NCBI RefSeq assembly: GCF_014641555.1
Contig: NZ_BMHY01000002.1
Span: forward strand, 62,001-126,000
Source: Paenibacillus radicis (ex Gao et al. 2016)
GTDB taxonomy: Bacteria > Bacillota > Bacilli > Paenibacillales > Paenibacillaceae
Reading direction: 5' to 3'
Length of the DNA stretch: 64,000 bases
Shown here one piece after another: positions 7,775 through 16,053 of the stretch. Position numbers and translations under genes: made by a program. The notes under the pieces are model-generated. The model did no database searches. It was not told the origin of the DNA and saw only the letters and a program-made list of their open reading frames with translations. The first letter of the stretch is position 1; every line of letters begins with the position of its first letter.

Positions 7775-8627
7775 TTGGAAAGTGGCAGCTGCTATTTCTA
7801 ACTAGCTCGTCTGTTTCATGAATCAGTTCATGCAACAGCTCGAAAGCTTTCTCCAATACGGCTTGATCCTCAGTAACTAAAGTCAATATGTGATTTATTC
7901 GATTGGAGTAGCTGCTTGGAGCCATGCTAAATGAATCGGCAATAGCAACAGCACCTTTTTCATTCATCCCGTACGTTTCGTTAAGTGCAAACAAAACCTG
8001 ATTCAAGCAGGAGACTGACCTGAAGATACATCCAGCAATGTAAGATAAGTCTTTTTTATAGATCCCTTTTTTCCCGATATCAAGGGAGAAGGCGGCTTCC
8101 CATAGAAATTTTTGAATCGTCTCTTTTTTCAAAACAGCAGGATATGGACGGGTTCTGGACTTCATTTCTCCAATAAGACCTGAGGGGTCCCACAACACCT
8201 TGCACAACGCTATTTCGGCTAAATAGATGGAGTTGATAAAGCCATGGGGATGCCCGGGCTGATAGTCGATTGTAATATCCCCTGCGAGACATTGGTTCAT
8301 TACTTGCGACACCTTTGTAAGGTCACGATACAAGAAATCGACCGGCGTTTGATCCACTTGTAACCAGCCGCCGCCATTAATCCATGGACCCCAGCCGCCG
8401 ATTTCGGTCACTAAATGTTCTCGGCGATTGTCATCCAAGCTAGAGGCGATTTCATTAAGCCGGGCAATGTCTAAGCCGTTGCTGGTATTATAATAAATTC
8501 CGATATCAATATCGGAGTTGGGATTTTCAGTCCCCCGGGCTCTGGAGCCGCCTAAAACGAGAGCACTTACACCATCGATTTGCTTTAGCTCATTAATGAT
8601 TTTAGAAATTGTAGCGGGCACATCCAT
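7767..8627 (-). CDS. nucleotidyltransferase-domain protein
   Basis: A 286-residue protein with an N-terminal DNA polymerase-beta-like nucleotidyltransferase motif: LGGSRARGT near residue 23 and the metal-binding pair DIDIG about ten residues later. The rest is helical and resembles DUF4037-type or aminoglycoside-adenylyltransferase-like proteins. It may transfer a nucleotide to a small molecule, but no substrate can be named and antibiotic resistance should not be assumed. The ATG at 8627 is chosen because CGGAGTG lies just upstream; the open frame continues to 9008 but that extension overlaps the VOC gene and looks non-coding. The region 8628-8742 upstream holds no gene. Confidence 0.75.
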   Translation of the reverse strand: MDVPATISKIINELKQIDGVSALVLGGSRARGTENPNSDIDIGIYYNTSNGLDIARLNEIASSLDDNRREHLVTEIGGWGPWINGGGWLQVDQTPVDFLYRDLTKVSQVMNQCLAGDITIDYQPGHPHGFINSIYLAEIALCKVLWDPSGLIGEMKSRTRPYPAVLKKETIQKFLWEAAFSLDIGKKGIYKKDLSYIAGCIFRSVSCLNQVLFALNETYGMNEKGAVAIADSFSMAPSSYSNRINHILTLVTEDQAVLEKAFELLHELIHETDELVRNSSCHFPTI

Positions 8628-8742
8628 TTTTTTATCACTCCGTTCTGGCTTACTAGTAGAAACGCACGCAGCATCCAGCACTTTGTTTAGATTGTAAAAC
8701 AGCTCTAAGCTTAAGAAAGGGCTGTCGGTATTCGATGGCAAA

Positions 8743-8776
8743 ATGAAAAAAGCGACAAAGGCGTCGCTTTTTTCAT
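8743..8776. terminator. bidirectional rho-independent terminator
   Basis: A perfect 14-bp stem, ATGAAAAAAGCGAC with GTCGCTTTTTTCAT, and a 6-base loop. On the minus strand it ends the lacI-thuA-VOC transcript, with a built-in T run. Confidence 0.88.
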
Positions 8777-8797
8777 ATATCTCATCACTATTCTTGC

Positions 8798-9223
8798 TTA
8801 CATATGGGCATCCGCATCTACATCTTGGATCAGTTCGACGGTTTCTCCTCCAGGCGCATTCAGAAAACCGTATTTCATATGAACAACCTGGCCGGAACGG
8901 GTAGGAATGTGGGAGATAGCAGGCATGGAGGCGACTGTGGCTCCGCATGCGATCGCTCTTTCGAAAGCGGCTTCGATGTTGTCGGTCCAAATCGCGACAT
9001 GCTGCCACTTACCAGTGGCAAATGGTTCGGAAGTTCCGAATATTTCTAAGTAATCACCAGTACCCAGATCCAGAATAAAGGCGTGATCTTCTTTCCCTTC
9101 CGCGCCCCATTCCGCAACCAGCTCGGCATCAAAGGCGTTTCTGTAAAAGTTTGCGGTAACATGTAAATCAGGTACGCGCAGACAAACGTGATGAATCCCT
9201 TTTTGTTTTCGTTTTACATACAT
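8798..9223 (-). CDS. VOC (glyoxalase/dioxygenase superfamily) protein, copy 1
   Basis: A 141-residue single-module VOC protein, a metal-dependent fold used for isomerisation, dioxygenation or epimerisation of small molecules. The opening GIHHVCLRVPD gives the first metal-ligand His, HAFILDLGTGDYLEIF the middle strand, and APGGETVELIQD the C-terminal Glu ligand. It is a clear paralogue of the VOC protein at 17913-18323: both share GIHHVCL, an EDHA segment, a DYLEI/DFLEI strand and IPTRSG. It starts 21 bp after the ThuA-like gene on the same strand, so it is in the lacI-thuA transcript. Confidence 0.85.
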   Translation of the reverse strand: MYVKRKQKGIHHVCLRVPDLHVTANFYRNAFDAELVAEWGAEGKEDHAFILDLGTGDYLEIFGTSEPFATGKWQHVAIWTDNIEAAFERAIACGATVASMPAISHIPTRSGQVVHMKYGFLNAPGGETVELIQDVDADAHM

Positions 9224-9244
9224 CGGCTTAACACCCTGCCTTTC

Positions 9245-10015
9245 TTATCGTCTGTGGTCCAGATTTTCGCGGGCATCGCGGGGGAGGTAACCGTCGGCCG
9301 ATGTCGGAATCGTCATATCGGGACTCGGAGCCATCCATTTTGCGGCATTGCGCAGCACCTGATGGATTTCCTTCTGGTACAGAATCGGAAACGTTTCATG
9401 TCCCGGAGTAAACTGGAACAGTTTTCCTCTTCCACGGTAATACACGTTGCCGCTGCGGCAGACATCGCCGCCCTCCCACCAGGCAATAAAGACGGTCTGA
9501 TCCGGTTCGGGAATCAGCTGAGGCTCGCCGTACATTTCATCCGCGGGAATTTCGATGCAATCGTTAATGCCATAGGCGATGGGATGGCCGGGATTGGTGA
9601 CCCAGACGCGTTCTTTTTCCCCCTTGGGCATGGTACGAAAGCGTCCCCAAAGACCGGCATCATAATAGATGCCGAGCATTCTTTGCCAAGGCTTCGAAAA
9701 GATGGCGGAATGAAGGGCGATAAAGCCCATTCCGCGGTTGACGACATGATAGCAAATACGGTTAGCGATCGTATCATCAAAGGCAGCGTTATCGATGTGG
9801 CTCCACCAGATAAGGACATCGGTAGCCGCCAGAATGTCTTCGGAAAGCCCATGGGAAGGCATATTCTGGGTGGCAATCGTCACTTCAAAATCATCATAGC
9901 CATGAAAAGCCTGGGCGATAGCGGCATGAATGCCATCGGGATAGACTGATTTTACGGGCTCGTGGCGGTCCTGGTTGTGCTCGTTAAAGATGGTCACCTG
10001 AATTTTTCGTTCCAT
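9245..10015 (-). CDS. ThuA-domain protein, copy 1
   Basis: A 256-residue protein of the ThuA family (trehalose-utilisation, class I glutamine-amidotransferase-like fold). Supporting features are the LIWWSHIDNAAF strand, GFIALHSAIFSKP with the family His-Ser, and a C-terminal GRGKLFQFTPGHE. ThuA works with ThuB on 3-keto-disaccharides in rhizobia, so a keto-sugar role is plausible but unproven. The start at 10015 has GGGGGAG upstream. It lies between the lacI and VOC genes and has a shorter, diverged relative in the opposite operon at 15393. Confidence 0.85.
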   Translation of the reverse strand: MERKIQVTIFNEHNQDRHEPVKSVYPDGIHAAIAQAFHGYDDFEVTIATQNMPSHGLSEDILAATDVLIWWSHIDNAAFDDTIANRICYHVVNRGMGFIALHSAIFSKPWQRMLGIYYDAGLWGRFRTMPKGEKERVWVTNPGHPIAYGINDCIEIPADEMYGEPQLIPEPDQTVFIAWWEGGDVCRSGNVYYRGRGKLFQFTPGHETFPILYQKEIHQVLRNAAKWMAPSPDMTIPTSADGYLPRDARENLDHRR

Positions 10016-10063
10016 ATAGGAAGCTCCCCCTTGCGCTTTTCGTTCGGGTCGATGGCCTGGCTG

Positions 10064-11146
10064 CTATTGTTGGAATTGAATACCGAGATGGGCACCGCAA
10101 GATTCACGGATGATTAAACGGGGCTGATGAGAAATGCTGATCCCTTCCGAATCATTATTAATCGCGTTTATCAAGGTCATGATGGACATGCGCCCCAGGT
10201 AGCTGTTCTGCTGGTCCAGCGTTGTCAGGCGGGGGCTGGTATATTCGCCGGAGGGAAACTGATCGCAGCTGGCAACGGAAATATCTTTCGGAACACTCAG
10301 TCCTTTGTCATTTATCGCCCGGATGGCCCCCTGCGCTACCGCATCGTTCATGCATATTATGGCGGTGGGGGTCGTTTCCGGTTGTTCCAGCAGCTTGGCC
10401 ATCGCTCGATAGCCGTCCGGTGCATAATAATTGCTTAAAGAGATTAGGGAAGAGTCAAAGGAGATTCCCAGATTCTTCAGCGTCTGCGTATAGGCGGTCA
10501 GCCTGGCCGTGGTTGTGCGAATCCCTTCCTCGCCTCCGACAAAACCGATCTTGCGGCGGCCCAGCGCCAGCAGATGATGAATCAGAGCAGGTATGCCGCC
10601 GCTTAAATTTCGGTTCAGGAAGATACAATTGCAATCCGGAACGGATTCTCCCAGAATGACGACCGGAATTTGCTTGCCCATACGATTTAAGGCTTCTTTA
10701 TAGGCATCCGAAATGTGATCCCGGTCGATCTCGCCACCCAAAATCAGCACACCGTCTACCTGCTTATCCAGTATCATCTGGAAATAGGTATTTTCCGGTA
10801 TGGCATCGGAAACGCCATGGTTGGACCCACCGTAAAAGGTGTTGCATAGAATGATGGAATACCCTAAATCTACCGCGTAGCGCTGGATCTCCAAATACAG
10901 CTCGCTGAAGTAAGGATTCGTAATATCCGATACGATGACTCCGAGTGTCTTCGTATGGTTGCTCGTCATGGCACGGGCCAAGGAGCTTGGTGAGAAGTTG
11001 TGTTTATTAATGATATCCGTCACGCGCGCCTTGGTCCTTGCGGAAACGTAAGGGCTGTTGTTGATAACGCGGGATATGGTCGAAACGGACACTCCGCTTA
11101 ACTCCGCGATTTGATAAATCGTAAGCTTTTTCCGATCATCTGGCAT
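10064..11146 (-). CDS. LacI-family transcriptional regulator
   Basis: A 360-residue repressor-type protein. The N-terminal helix-turn-helix reads TIYQIAELSGVSVSTISRVI (residues 9-28), followed by a hinge and a periplasmic-binding-protein-like sugar-sensing domain starting at TLGVIVSDITNPYFSE. It is divergent from a sugar ABC transporter operon and separated by about 670 bp containing several palindromes of the LacI type (TTGGTACCGRTACCAA), so it most likely represses both directions until an inducing sugar binds. The start at 11146 has GAGAGGA upstream. Extra residues in the sensor domain (about 110-125) make it slightly longer than usual. Confidence 0.92.
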   Translation of the reverse strand: MPDDRKKLTIYQIAELSGVSVSTISRVINNSPYVSARTKARVTDIINKHNFSPSSLARAMTSNHTKTLGVIVSDITNPYFSELYLEIQRYAVDLGYSIILCNTFYGGSNHGVSDAIPENTYFQMILDKQVDGVLILGGEIDRDHISDAYKEALNRMGKQIPVVILGESVPDCNCIFLNRNLSGGIPALIHHLLALGRRKIGFVGGEEGIRTTTARLTAYTQTLKNLGISFDSSLISLSNYYAPDGYRAMAKLLEQPETTPTAIICMNDAVAQGAIRAINDKGLSVPKDISVASCDQFPSGEYTSPRLTTLDQQNSYLGRMSIMTLINAINNDSEGISISHQPRLIIRESCGAHLGIQFQQ

Positions 11147-11198
11147 AGAAAAAAATCCTCTCTTCTATAACATCTATACAGAATCGCCAGCATATGTT

Positions 11199-11215
11199 AT
11201 TGAAACCGGTACCAA
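11199..11215. promoter_or_regulatory. LacI-type operator O1 (proximal to lacI)
   Basis: TTGAAACCGGTACCAAG: one half matches the TTGGTACC consensus of the other sites, the other half is degenerate. It lies 52 bp upstream of the lacI start, suggesting autoregulation. Confidence 0.6.
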
Positions 11216-11333
11216 GATTGTGCAAGATGTGAACATAAGCTTAAAGAACAGTAAATACAGGTATAAACAGGAAATATCTCAATTTTCTTAATTGTATTAT
11301 GGTGAAAATTAAAAGTCAACGAAGTTCACATAA

Positions 11334-11353
11334 TTTTGGTACCGATACCAAAA
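11334..11353. promoter_or_regulatory. LacI-type operator O2
   Basis: TTTTGGTACCGATACCAAAA is a near-perfect 20-bp palindrome with the central CG typical of LacI-family sites, 48 bp upstream of promoter P1. Confidence 0.85.
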
Positions 11354-11400
11354 TGACAGATCTGCACAGAAAATGTAAAAATAAATCGTTGGAATTGAGG

Positions 11401-11430
11401 TTGACAAGAATGAATTGTTTAATTTATAGT
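11401..11430 (+). promoter_or_regulatory. promoter P1 of the sugar operon
   Basis: TTGACA (11401-11406) and TATAGT (11425-11430) with an 18-bp spacer form a sigma-A-type promoter. A related copy (P2) lies 137 bp downstream. Confidence 0.65.
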
Positions 11431-11492
11431 TCATGGTAGGAAGTGGAAGTGCCAAAACGGATAAACGGGCAGGTACTTTATTTTTTATTCGG

Positions 11493-11512
11493 TTTTGGAA
11501 GCGGTGCCAATT
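11493..11512. promoter_or_regulatory. LacI-type operator O3 (degenerate)
   Basis: TTTTGGAAGCGGTGCCAATT keeps the outer TTGG/CCAA and central CG of the consensus, and occupies the same place after P1 as O4 does after P2. Confidence 0.6.
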
Positions 11513-11537
11513 GGGGGTGTCGAAGTAAATTTAATGT

Positions 11538-11567
11538 TTGACAAAAAGGAATTGTATAATTTATAGT
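11538..11567 (+). promoter_or_regulatory. promoter P2 of the sugar operon
   Basis: TTGACA (11538-11543) and TATAGT (11562-11567) with an 18-bp spacer, the same layout as P1. The following ~40 bp also match the sequence after P1, indicating a tandem duplication. Confidence 0.65.
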
Positions 11568-11631
11568 TCAAGTTAGGGGTTGAAATTCCAAAAAGGTTAA
11601 ACGGAGAGGCTGCTTATATTTTTTTCTTTCA

Positions 11632-11651
11632 TTTTGGTACCGGTACCAAAA
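11632..11651. promoter_or_regulatory. LacI-type operator O4 (perfect palindrome)
   Basis: TTTTGGTACCGGTACCAAAA is a perfect 20-bp palindrome, about 65 bp downstream of P2, and probably the strongest site. Confidence 0.85.
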
Positions 11652-11720
11652 TGACTTGAACTAGGTGATATTCGTACCGATAATGATGGAATGAGGTTGA
11701 TTATTTTTTTTGAATCATAT

Positions 11721-11736
11721 TGGTATCGCTTACAAA
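11721..11736. promoter_or_regulatory. LacI-type operator O5 (degenerate)
   Basis: TTGGTATCGCTTACAA matches the consensus well in the left half and only partly in the right half. Confidence 0.45.
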
Positions 11737-11781
11737 CTGTCGTTAGGTCAATTTGGAAATGAAATACCCTTAAAAATAAGG

Positions 11782-11801
11782 TTTTGGTATCGATACCAAG
11801 A
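11782..11801. promoter_or_regulatory. LacI-type operator O6
   Basis: TTTTGGTATCGATACCAAGA contains a perfect 16-bp palindrome. It ends 18 bp before the first permease start, inside the untranslated leader, where a bound repressor would act as a roadblock. Confidence 0.82.
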
Positions 11802-11819
11802 GTAAAGGGAGTAGATGCG

Positions 11820-12755
11820 ATGCGTGCTGTAACGCGTGGTGTATTCAACGAGTTGTACAAACACAAGACTTTATATGCAATGACGCTTCCGGCATTGATC
11901 TTTTTCGTGATTTTCAGCTATATCCCCATGATGGGTGTGTACTATGCATTCATCGATTATGACTTCGGCAAGGGGATTCTTCACAGTCCGTTCGTAGGAC
12001 TGAAAAACTTTCAGTATTTCGTTTCAGGCGGATGGGATGCACCGATCGTTTACTTGACCAAGAACACGATTCTTTACAATCTGGTGTTCATTCTTCTGGG
12101 AAATCTCATGCAGTGTATATTTGCGATCATGCTTACAACGATTGTCGGAAGGCTCTTTAAGAGAACATCGCAATCCATTATGCTGCTGCCGCACTTTGTT
12201 TCCTACGTTATCGTAGGTACGATTGCTTATAACATTTTCAACAGCAACTACGGTGTACTCAACTCGCTGTTGAAGGCTATGGGCGGGAATGGGGTCAGCG
12301 TGTATATGATCGAATGGATCTGGCCGATTATCATTACGCTTTTCTTCTTGTGGAAAAGTACGGGGTTCGGGATGGTTGTCTATCTCGCTGCGATCACGGG
12401 CTTTGACCGGGAAGTTTATGAAGCGGCCAAAATCGATGGTTGCAACCTGTTCAAGGAGATCAGGTACATCACACTGCCGATGTTAAAGCCGACATTCATT
12501 ATGCTGGTGCTGTTCAGCCTGGGCGGTATCATGAGAGGGCAGTTCGAACTGTTCTATAACCTGATTCAGAGAAACGGGCAGCTGTTCTATGCAACGGATG
12601 TTCTGGATACTTACATTTACCGTGCGATGACGGTCAATTTCAATCTGGGTACTTCTACGGCAGCTGGTGTTTACCAATCCGTATTTGGCTTTGTCCTTGT
12701 GATCACCGTTAACAGGATCATACGTAAAGTGAGTCCGGAAAACGCCTTATTCTAG
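11820..12755 (+). CDS. sugar ABC transporter permease (LplB-like)
   Basis: A 311-residue inner-membrane permease of the carbohydrate-uptake type found with YtcP partners in Paenibacillus. It has about six helices and the ABC-permease coupling loop (EAAKIDGCN near residue 200), where EAA-x3-G contacts the ATPase. The ATG at 11820 is chosen because AAAGGGAG lies upstream; an upstream in-frame TTG at 11784 would put operator O6 inside the gene. It is the first gene of the operon and no ATPase gene is present, so it must share a general ATPase encoded elsewhere, as is usual for this transporter class. Confidence 0.9.
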   Translation: MRAVTRGVFNELYKHKTLYAMTLPALIFFVIFSYIPMMGVYYAFIDYDFGKGILHSPFVGLKNFQYFVSGGWDAPIVYLTKNTILYNLVFILLGNLMQCIFAIMLTTIVGRLFKRTSQSIMLLPHFVSYVIVGTIAYNIFNSNYGVLNSLLKAMGGNGVSVYMIEWIWPIIITLFFLWKSTGFGMVVYLAAITGFDREVYEAAKIDGCNLFKEIRYITLPMLKPTFIMLVLFSLGGIMRGQFELFYNLIQRNGQLFYATDVLDTYIYRAMTVNFNLGTSTAAGVYQSVFGFVLVITVNRIIRKVSPENALF

Positions 12756-12774
12756 AAAAGGAGAGTCGAAAACC

Positions 12775-13659
12775 ATGAATACACATAGGCTATCTGCCAG
12801 CGAAAGAGGATTAAAAATATTTTTCTATATCGTTCTTTCAATCGTGTCCATCATTTGTGCACTGCCCTTTATTCTGGTGATTTCCGGTTCTTTTTCAGAC
12901 AGCGCGCAGATTCTGAAAAGCGGTTACTCCATTGTGCCTAGGGGATTTTCGCTGGATGGCTACCGCAGTATTTTCCTGTTCCCTGCGCAAATTGCCAAAG
13001 CTTATGGCGTGAGTCTTTTTGTAACCGTGGCGGGAACCGGGATCGGCCTGATGGTCATGACCCTCTGCGGTTACGCCATTTCCAGAAGTGAATTGAAATA
13101 TCGCAATGTGGTCTCTTTCATGATTTACTTTACAACTCTTTTTTCCGGCGGCCTGGTACCCTGGTATATCGTGGTTACCAAGCTGGGATTAAAGGATAGC
13201 ATCTGGGCGTTGATCATTCCGGCCATCTGCAGCTCGTTTTATATCTTGCTTATTCGTAATTTTATGAAAACTATTCCGGAAGCCCTCGTGGAATCGGCCA
13301 GGATAGAAGGAGCCGGGGAGTTTCGTACGCTGTTGCAGATTGTCGTGCCGATGTCTAAGCCGATCCTGGCCACCATTGCTTTGTTTCTGGCGCTTTCCTA
13401 CTGGAATGATTGGTACCTGGCTTCCCTTTATGTTACGAAAGCCGATTTGTGGCCATTGCAATACCGGTTATACAACATTCTGAATGCCGCCTCCAAGATC
13501 GCTTCAGTTGGTGCGGAGAACTTTACCGGTAAAATTTTGCCAACCGAGACGCAGAAGCTGGCGAACGCAATCGTGGCGACGGGACCCATCATTTTCTTAT
13601 ATCCTTTCCTGCAGAAGTACTTTGTTCAAGGGATTTCCATCGGTGCGGTAAAAGGATAA
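12775..13659 (+). CDS. sugar ABC transporter permease (YtcP-like)
   Basis: A 294-residue membrane protein forming the second half of the permease pair. It has six predicted helices and the coupling motif ESARIEGAGEF near residue 180. The C-terminus (FVQGISIGAVKG) is the standard ending of the YtcP/MalG-like group. It starts 19 bp after the LplB-like gene with AAAGGAGAG upstream, so the two are co-translated. Together with the following lipoprotein it forms an oligosaccharide importer. Confidence 0.9.
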   Translation: MNTHRLSASERGLKIFFYIVLSIVSIICALPFILVISGSFSDSAQILKSGYSIVPRGFSLDGYRSIFLFPAQIAKAYGVSLFVTVAGTGIGLMVMTLCGYAISRSELKYRNVVSFMIYFTTLFSGGLVPWYIVVTKLGLKDSIWALIIPAICSSFYILLIRNFMKTIPEALVESARIEGAGEFRTLLQIVVPMSKPILATIALFLALSYWNDWYLASLYVTKADLWPLQYRLYNILNAASKIASVGAENFTGKILPTETQKLANAIVATGPIIFLYPFLQKYFVQGISIGAVKG

Positions 13660-13768
13660 GTACACAGCGGTAGTAATGAAAGTTACTATATAGGTCTACT
13701 TTTTGTAAATTGGGGAAAGGGTCGAAAAGCAGGAACGATTCCTATTTAAAAGAGGAGGAAAGTGTAAG

Positions 13769-15322
13769 ATGAGAAAGATAATGAAGAAGCTGACAGTGGG
13801 GTTAGTGGGAGCGGCAATGATCTTCGGCACCGTGGCATGCAGCAGTGAAAAGGCGCCGGCGGAGGGCAAGGCGAACTCGGGTTATACAGGCGATCTGGAT
13901 TACGTGAAGCTCAAAATGTATGCGATTTCAGATGCGCCCAATAACACGGATCTCTCGAAGCAGTACTGGGAAAAGCTTAATACCGTATTAAAAAAGGAAC
14001 TTAATACGACGATCGAGTTCACTTACGCGGCAGGCAACGACTACAAAAACAACTATGCCTTGGCTATTGCTTCCGGAGAACCATATGACCTGATGCAGGC
14101 GGCTCCCGGCTGGTTGGATTATCAAAGCTATGCTGCCAAGAATGCATTTATGCCGCTTGACGATCTGCTGCCGAAGTACGCGCCTTACCTCTGGAGCAAG
14201 GTTCCGAAGACGACGTGGGATGCGGCAACCGTTAACGGAAAGATCTACGGCGTTCCCGGTTTGGAAACGGGCGTAACGGCACCAGCCTTCGTATACAGAG
14301 AGGATTTAAGAAAGAAGCATAATCTGCCTGAAATCAAGTCCATGGATGATATCGAGACGTATCTGCAAGGCATTAAGGACAAGGAGCCGGATATCATCCC
14401 AAGCGATGACTATCAGAGTCAGGTATACGGGACTTCCTGGATCTACACCACGCCTTATATCGGCATCGACGAAATTCACGACAGACTGTACAACTTTGTT
14501 TATGACCCGAGAAATGGTGAAGTGCGCAGCGTTATCGAGACACCTGAATTCAAAGAATACATGTACAAAATGAAGGATTGGGCCGACCGCGGCTTCTGGT
14601 CCTCCAGCGTTCTTACCAGCACGAACTGGGGCGTATCGCAGGTGCTTAACGGCGTAGCGGCGGCATCCTTCAACGAACAGCTGCCTGGGTATAACAACCA
14701 TGCGACGCAGGTGAAAAATGAACATAGCGCAGAAGGCTGGGAATTGAATTACTTTATGTATTTCGAAGCAAATCCGGACTCCGTTCTTCATGGTTCCACG
14801 ACCAGCAATATGGCGGCTGTTTCGACGAATGCCAAGAATCCGGAAAGAGCGCTGATGGTACTGGATTATATCCAGCAGCATGAAGAGCTCTGGGATCTCA
14901 TTACTTACGGTACGGAAGGCGTTAACTATAGCCTGACTTCCGACGGCATGATCGATACGTCTAAAATTGCGGACGGCGCATCCTTCAACTATTTCCCTAG
15001 CGGAATGTTCGGCAACGCAAACTTCAAGAAGCGCAAGAGCGATGCTTGGGAGCATTATGACACGATGATGGAGAAGATCAATAATAAAGTGGTTCCAGAC
15101 ATTTTCGAAGGCTTTGTCTTAGACAAGAGCAGCATCGAAACGGAGTATACTGCGCTCAATGATGTAAATAGCCAATTCGGAATTCCGCTGGAGGCAGGCC
15201 TTCTCAGTGATGTGGATAAGGCATACGACAAATATGTGGAAAAAGCCAAAGCTGCAGGTCTCGATAAGGTTAGAACGGAAGTGGAAAAACAAGTCAAAGC
15301 TTGGCTTGCATCCAAAAAGTAA
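13769..15322 (+). CDS. sugar-binding lipoprotein of the ABC transporter
   Basis: A 517-residue extracellular solute-binding protein with a lipoprotein signal peptide. The basic start MRKIMKKLT is followed by a hydrophobic stretch and a cleavage site at Cys24 (GTVACSS, with an unusual Thr at -3). The mature part has the large two-lobed layout of the LipO-like group that partners LplB/YtcP permeases and binds oligosaccharides. An AGGAGG-like site precedes ATG 13769. A stem-loop directly after the gene may stabilise this part of the mRNA, giving more binding protein than permease. The ligand cannot be named. Confidence 0.9.
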   Translation: MRKIMKKLTVGLVGAAMIFGTVACSSEKAPAEGKANSGYTGDLDYVKLKMYAISDAPNNTDLSKQYWEKLNTVLKKELNTTIEFTYAAGNDYKNNYALAIASGEPYDLMQAAPGWLDYQSYAAKNAFMPLDDLLPKYAPYLWSKVPKTTWDAATVNGKIYGVPGLETGVTAPAFVYREDLRKKHNLPEIKSMDDIETYLQGIKDKEPDIIPSDDYQSQVYGTSWIYTTPYIGIDEIHDRLYNFVYDPRNGEVRSVIETPEFKEYMYKMKDWADRGFWSSSVLTSTNWGVSQVLNGVAAASFNEQLPGYNNHATQVKNEHSAEGWELNYFMYFEANPDSVLHGSTTSNMAAVSTNAKNPERALMVLDYIQQHEELWDLITYGTEGVNYSLTSDGMIDTSKIADGASFNYFPSGMFGNANFKKRKSDAWEHYDTMMEKINNKVVPDIFEGFVLDKSSIETEYTALNDVNSQFGIPLEAGLLSDVDKAYDKYVEKAKAAGLDKVRTEVEKQVKAWLASKK

Positions 15323-15334
15323 AAAATTAACGTC

Positions 15335-15361
15335 CCGTCCCTCCCGCAAGGGAAGGGACGG
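15335..15361 (+). promoter_or_regulatory. intra-operon stem-loop after the binding-protein gene
   Basis: CCGTCCCTCCC pairs with GGGAAGGGACGG around a GCAA loop, with one bulged A. It is followed by AATTATAAAA rather than a T run, so mRNA stabilisation or partial attenuation is more likely than full termination. Confidence 0.65.
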
Positions 15362-15392
15362 AATTATAAAAGATGGCGAGGAGCGAAGTGTT

Positions 15393-16034
15393 ATGAAGAG
15401 CAAAGTATACATTATTCGCGATGATATTAACCATCCGAAGGAAGTCATCGATCCGGTTATGGAGAAGGTGTTCGATGCGGAGCGGTGGGAGGTTGTCCTC
15501 ACGGATCGGGCGAGAGATTTGATCGAGACCGAGGAAGCGGCAGATTTAACCCTGTTCTTTACGAACGGAAGACCCGAAGGCGAGGAGAATCTGAGCCCGG
15601 AAGAGCAGCTTCAGATTGTCCAGAAGGTGCGCAGCGGCATGGGCATGATGTTCATCCATGCAGGGCTTGTGCTAATCGAGCCAGACAGCCCGTTCTATGT
15701 GGAGCTGAATTCCGGCCGCTTCGTCGAGCATTCTCCTTATCACGTAGAGGTGACGAATAATCCGGTGACTAGCTTCAAACACCCGATTATTGAGGGCATC
15801 GAGCCGTTTACCGTTCTTGACGAGCACTACTACTGTCAAGTGGACACAACAAGAACCGATGTGATTCTGTTCAGTACTTCCCAGCATGTGACGGCAGCAG
15901 GGGGATGGGCACATGGGGTTGGGTCAGGCAAAGTTGTGGCGCTGACTCCGGGGCATAATCCGGAAGCGCTGGGTCATCCTCAAATGATTCAGCTCATGAA
16001 GAACGGCGCGGATTGGGCTGTTCGGCAGAGCTAG
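15393..16034 (+). CDS. ThuA-domain protein, copy 2
   Basis: A 213-residue ThuA-like protein. It shows GMGMMFIHAGL (the family His strand), an HSPYHVEV segment, and a C-terminal GSGKVVALTPGHNPEALGHP matching the GRGKLFQFTPGHE of the copy at 9245-10015. The two are clearly diverged, so they are unlikely to be redundant. The ATG at 15393 has GGCGAGGAG upstream; the open frame continues upstream only through the binding-protein gene and hairpin. It is the fourth gene of the operon. A role in keto-sugar conversion is inferred from ThuA/ThuB and neighbours. Confidence 0.82.
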   Translation: MKSKVYIIRDDINHPKEVIDPVMEKVFDAERWEVVLTDRARDLIETEEAADLTLFFTNGRPEGEENLSPEEQLQIVQKVRSGMGMMFIHAGLVLIEPDSPFYVELNSGRFVEHSPYHVEVTNNPVTSFKHPIIEGIEPFTVLDEHYYCQVDTTRTDVILFSTSQHVTAAGGWAHGVGSGKVVALTPGHNPEALGHPQMIQLMKNGADWAVRQS

Positions 16035-16053
16035 AATATAACAAGGGAGCGAT

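Noticed and set aside
8628..9008. Long N-terminal extension of the nucleotidyltransferase frame (minus strand)
   Set aside because: The extension overlaps the VOC gene in another frame, crosses the terminator hairpin and has unlikely composition (runs of Arg, His and Cys); the ATG at 8627 has a proper ribosome site.
11538..11560. TATAAT at 11555-11560 as the -10 of P2
   Set aside because: Only 11 bases separate it from TTGACA; TATAGT at 11562 gives 18 bases and matches P1.
11784..11819. Upstream TTG start for the first permease
   Set aside because: It would place operator O6 inside the coding sequence; ATG 11820 has AAAGGGAG at good distance.
14306..15055. 249-residue minus-strand open frame inside the binding-protein gene
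   Set aside because: Antisense shadow without start signal or family features.
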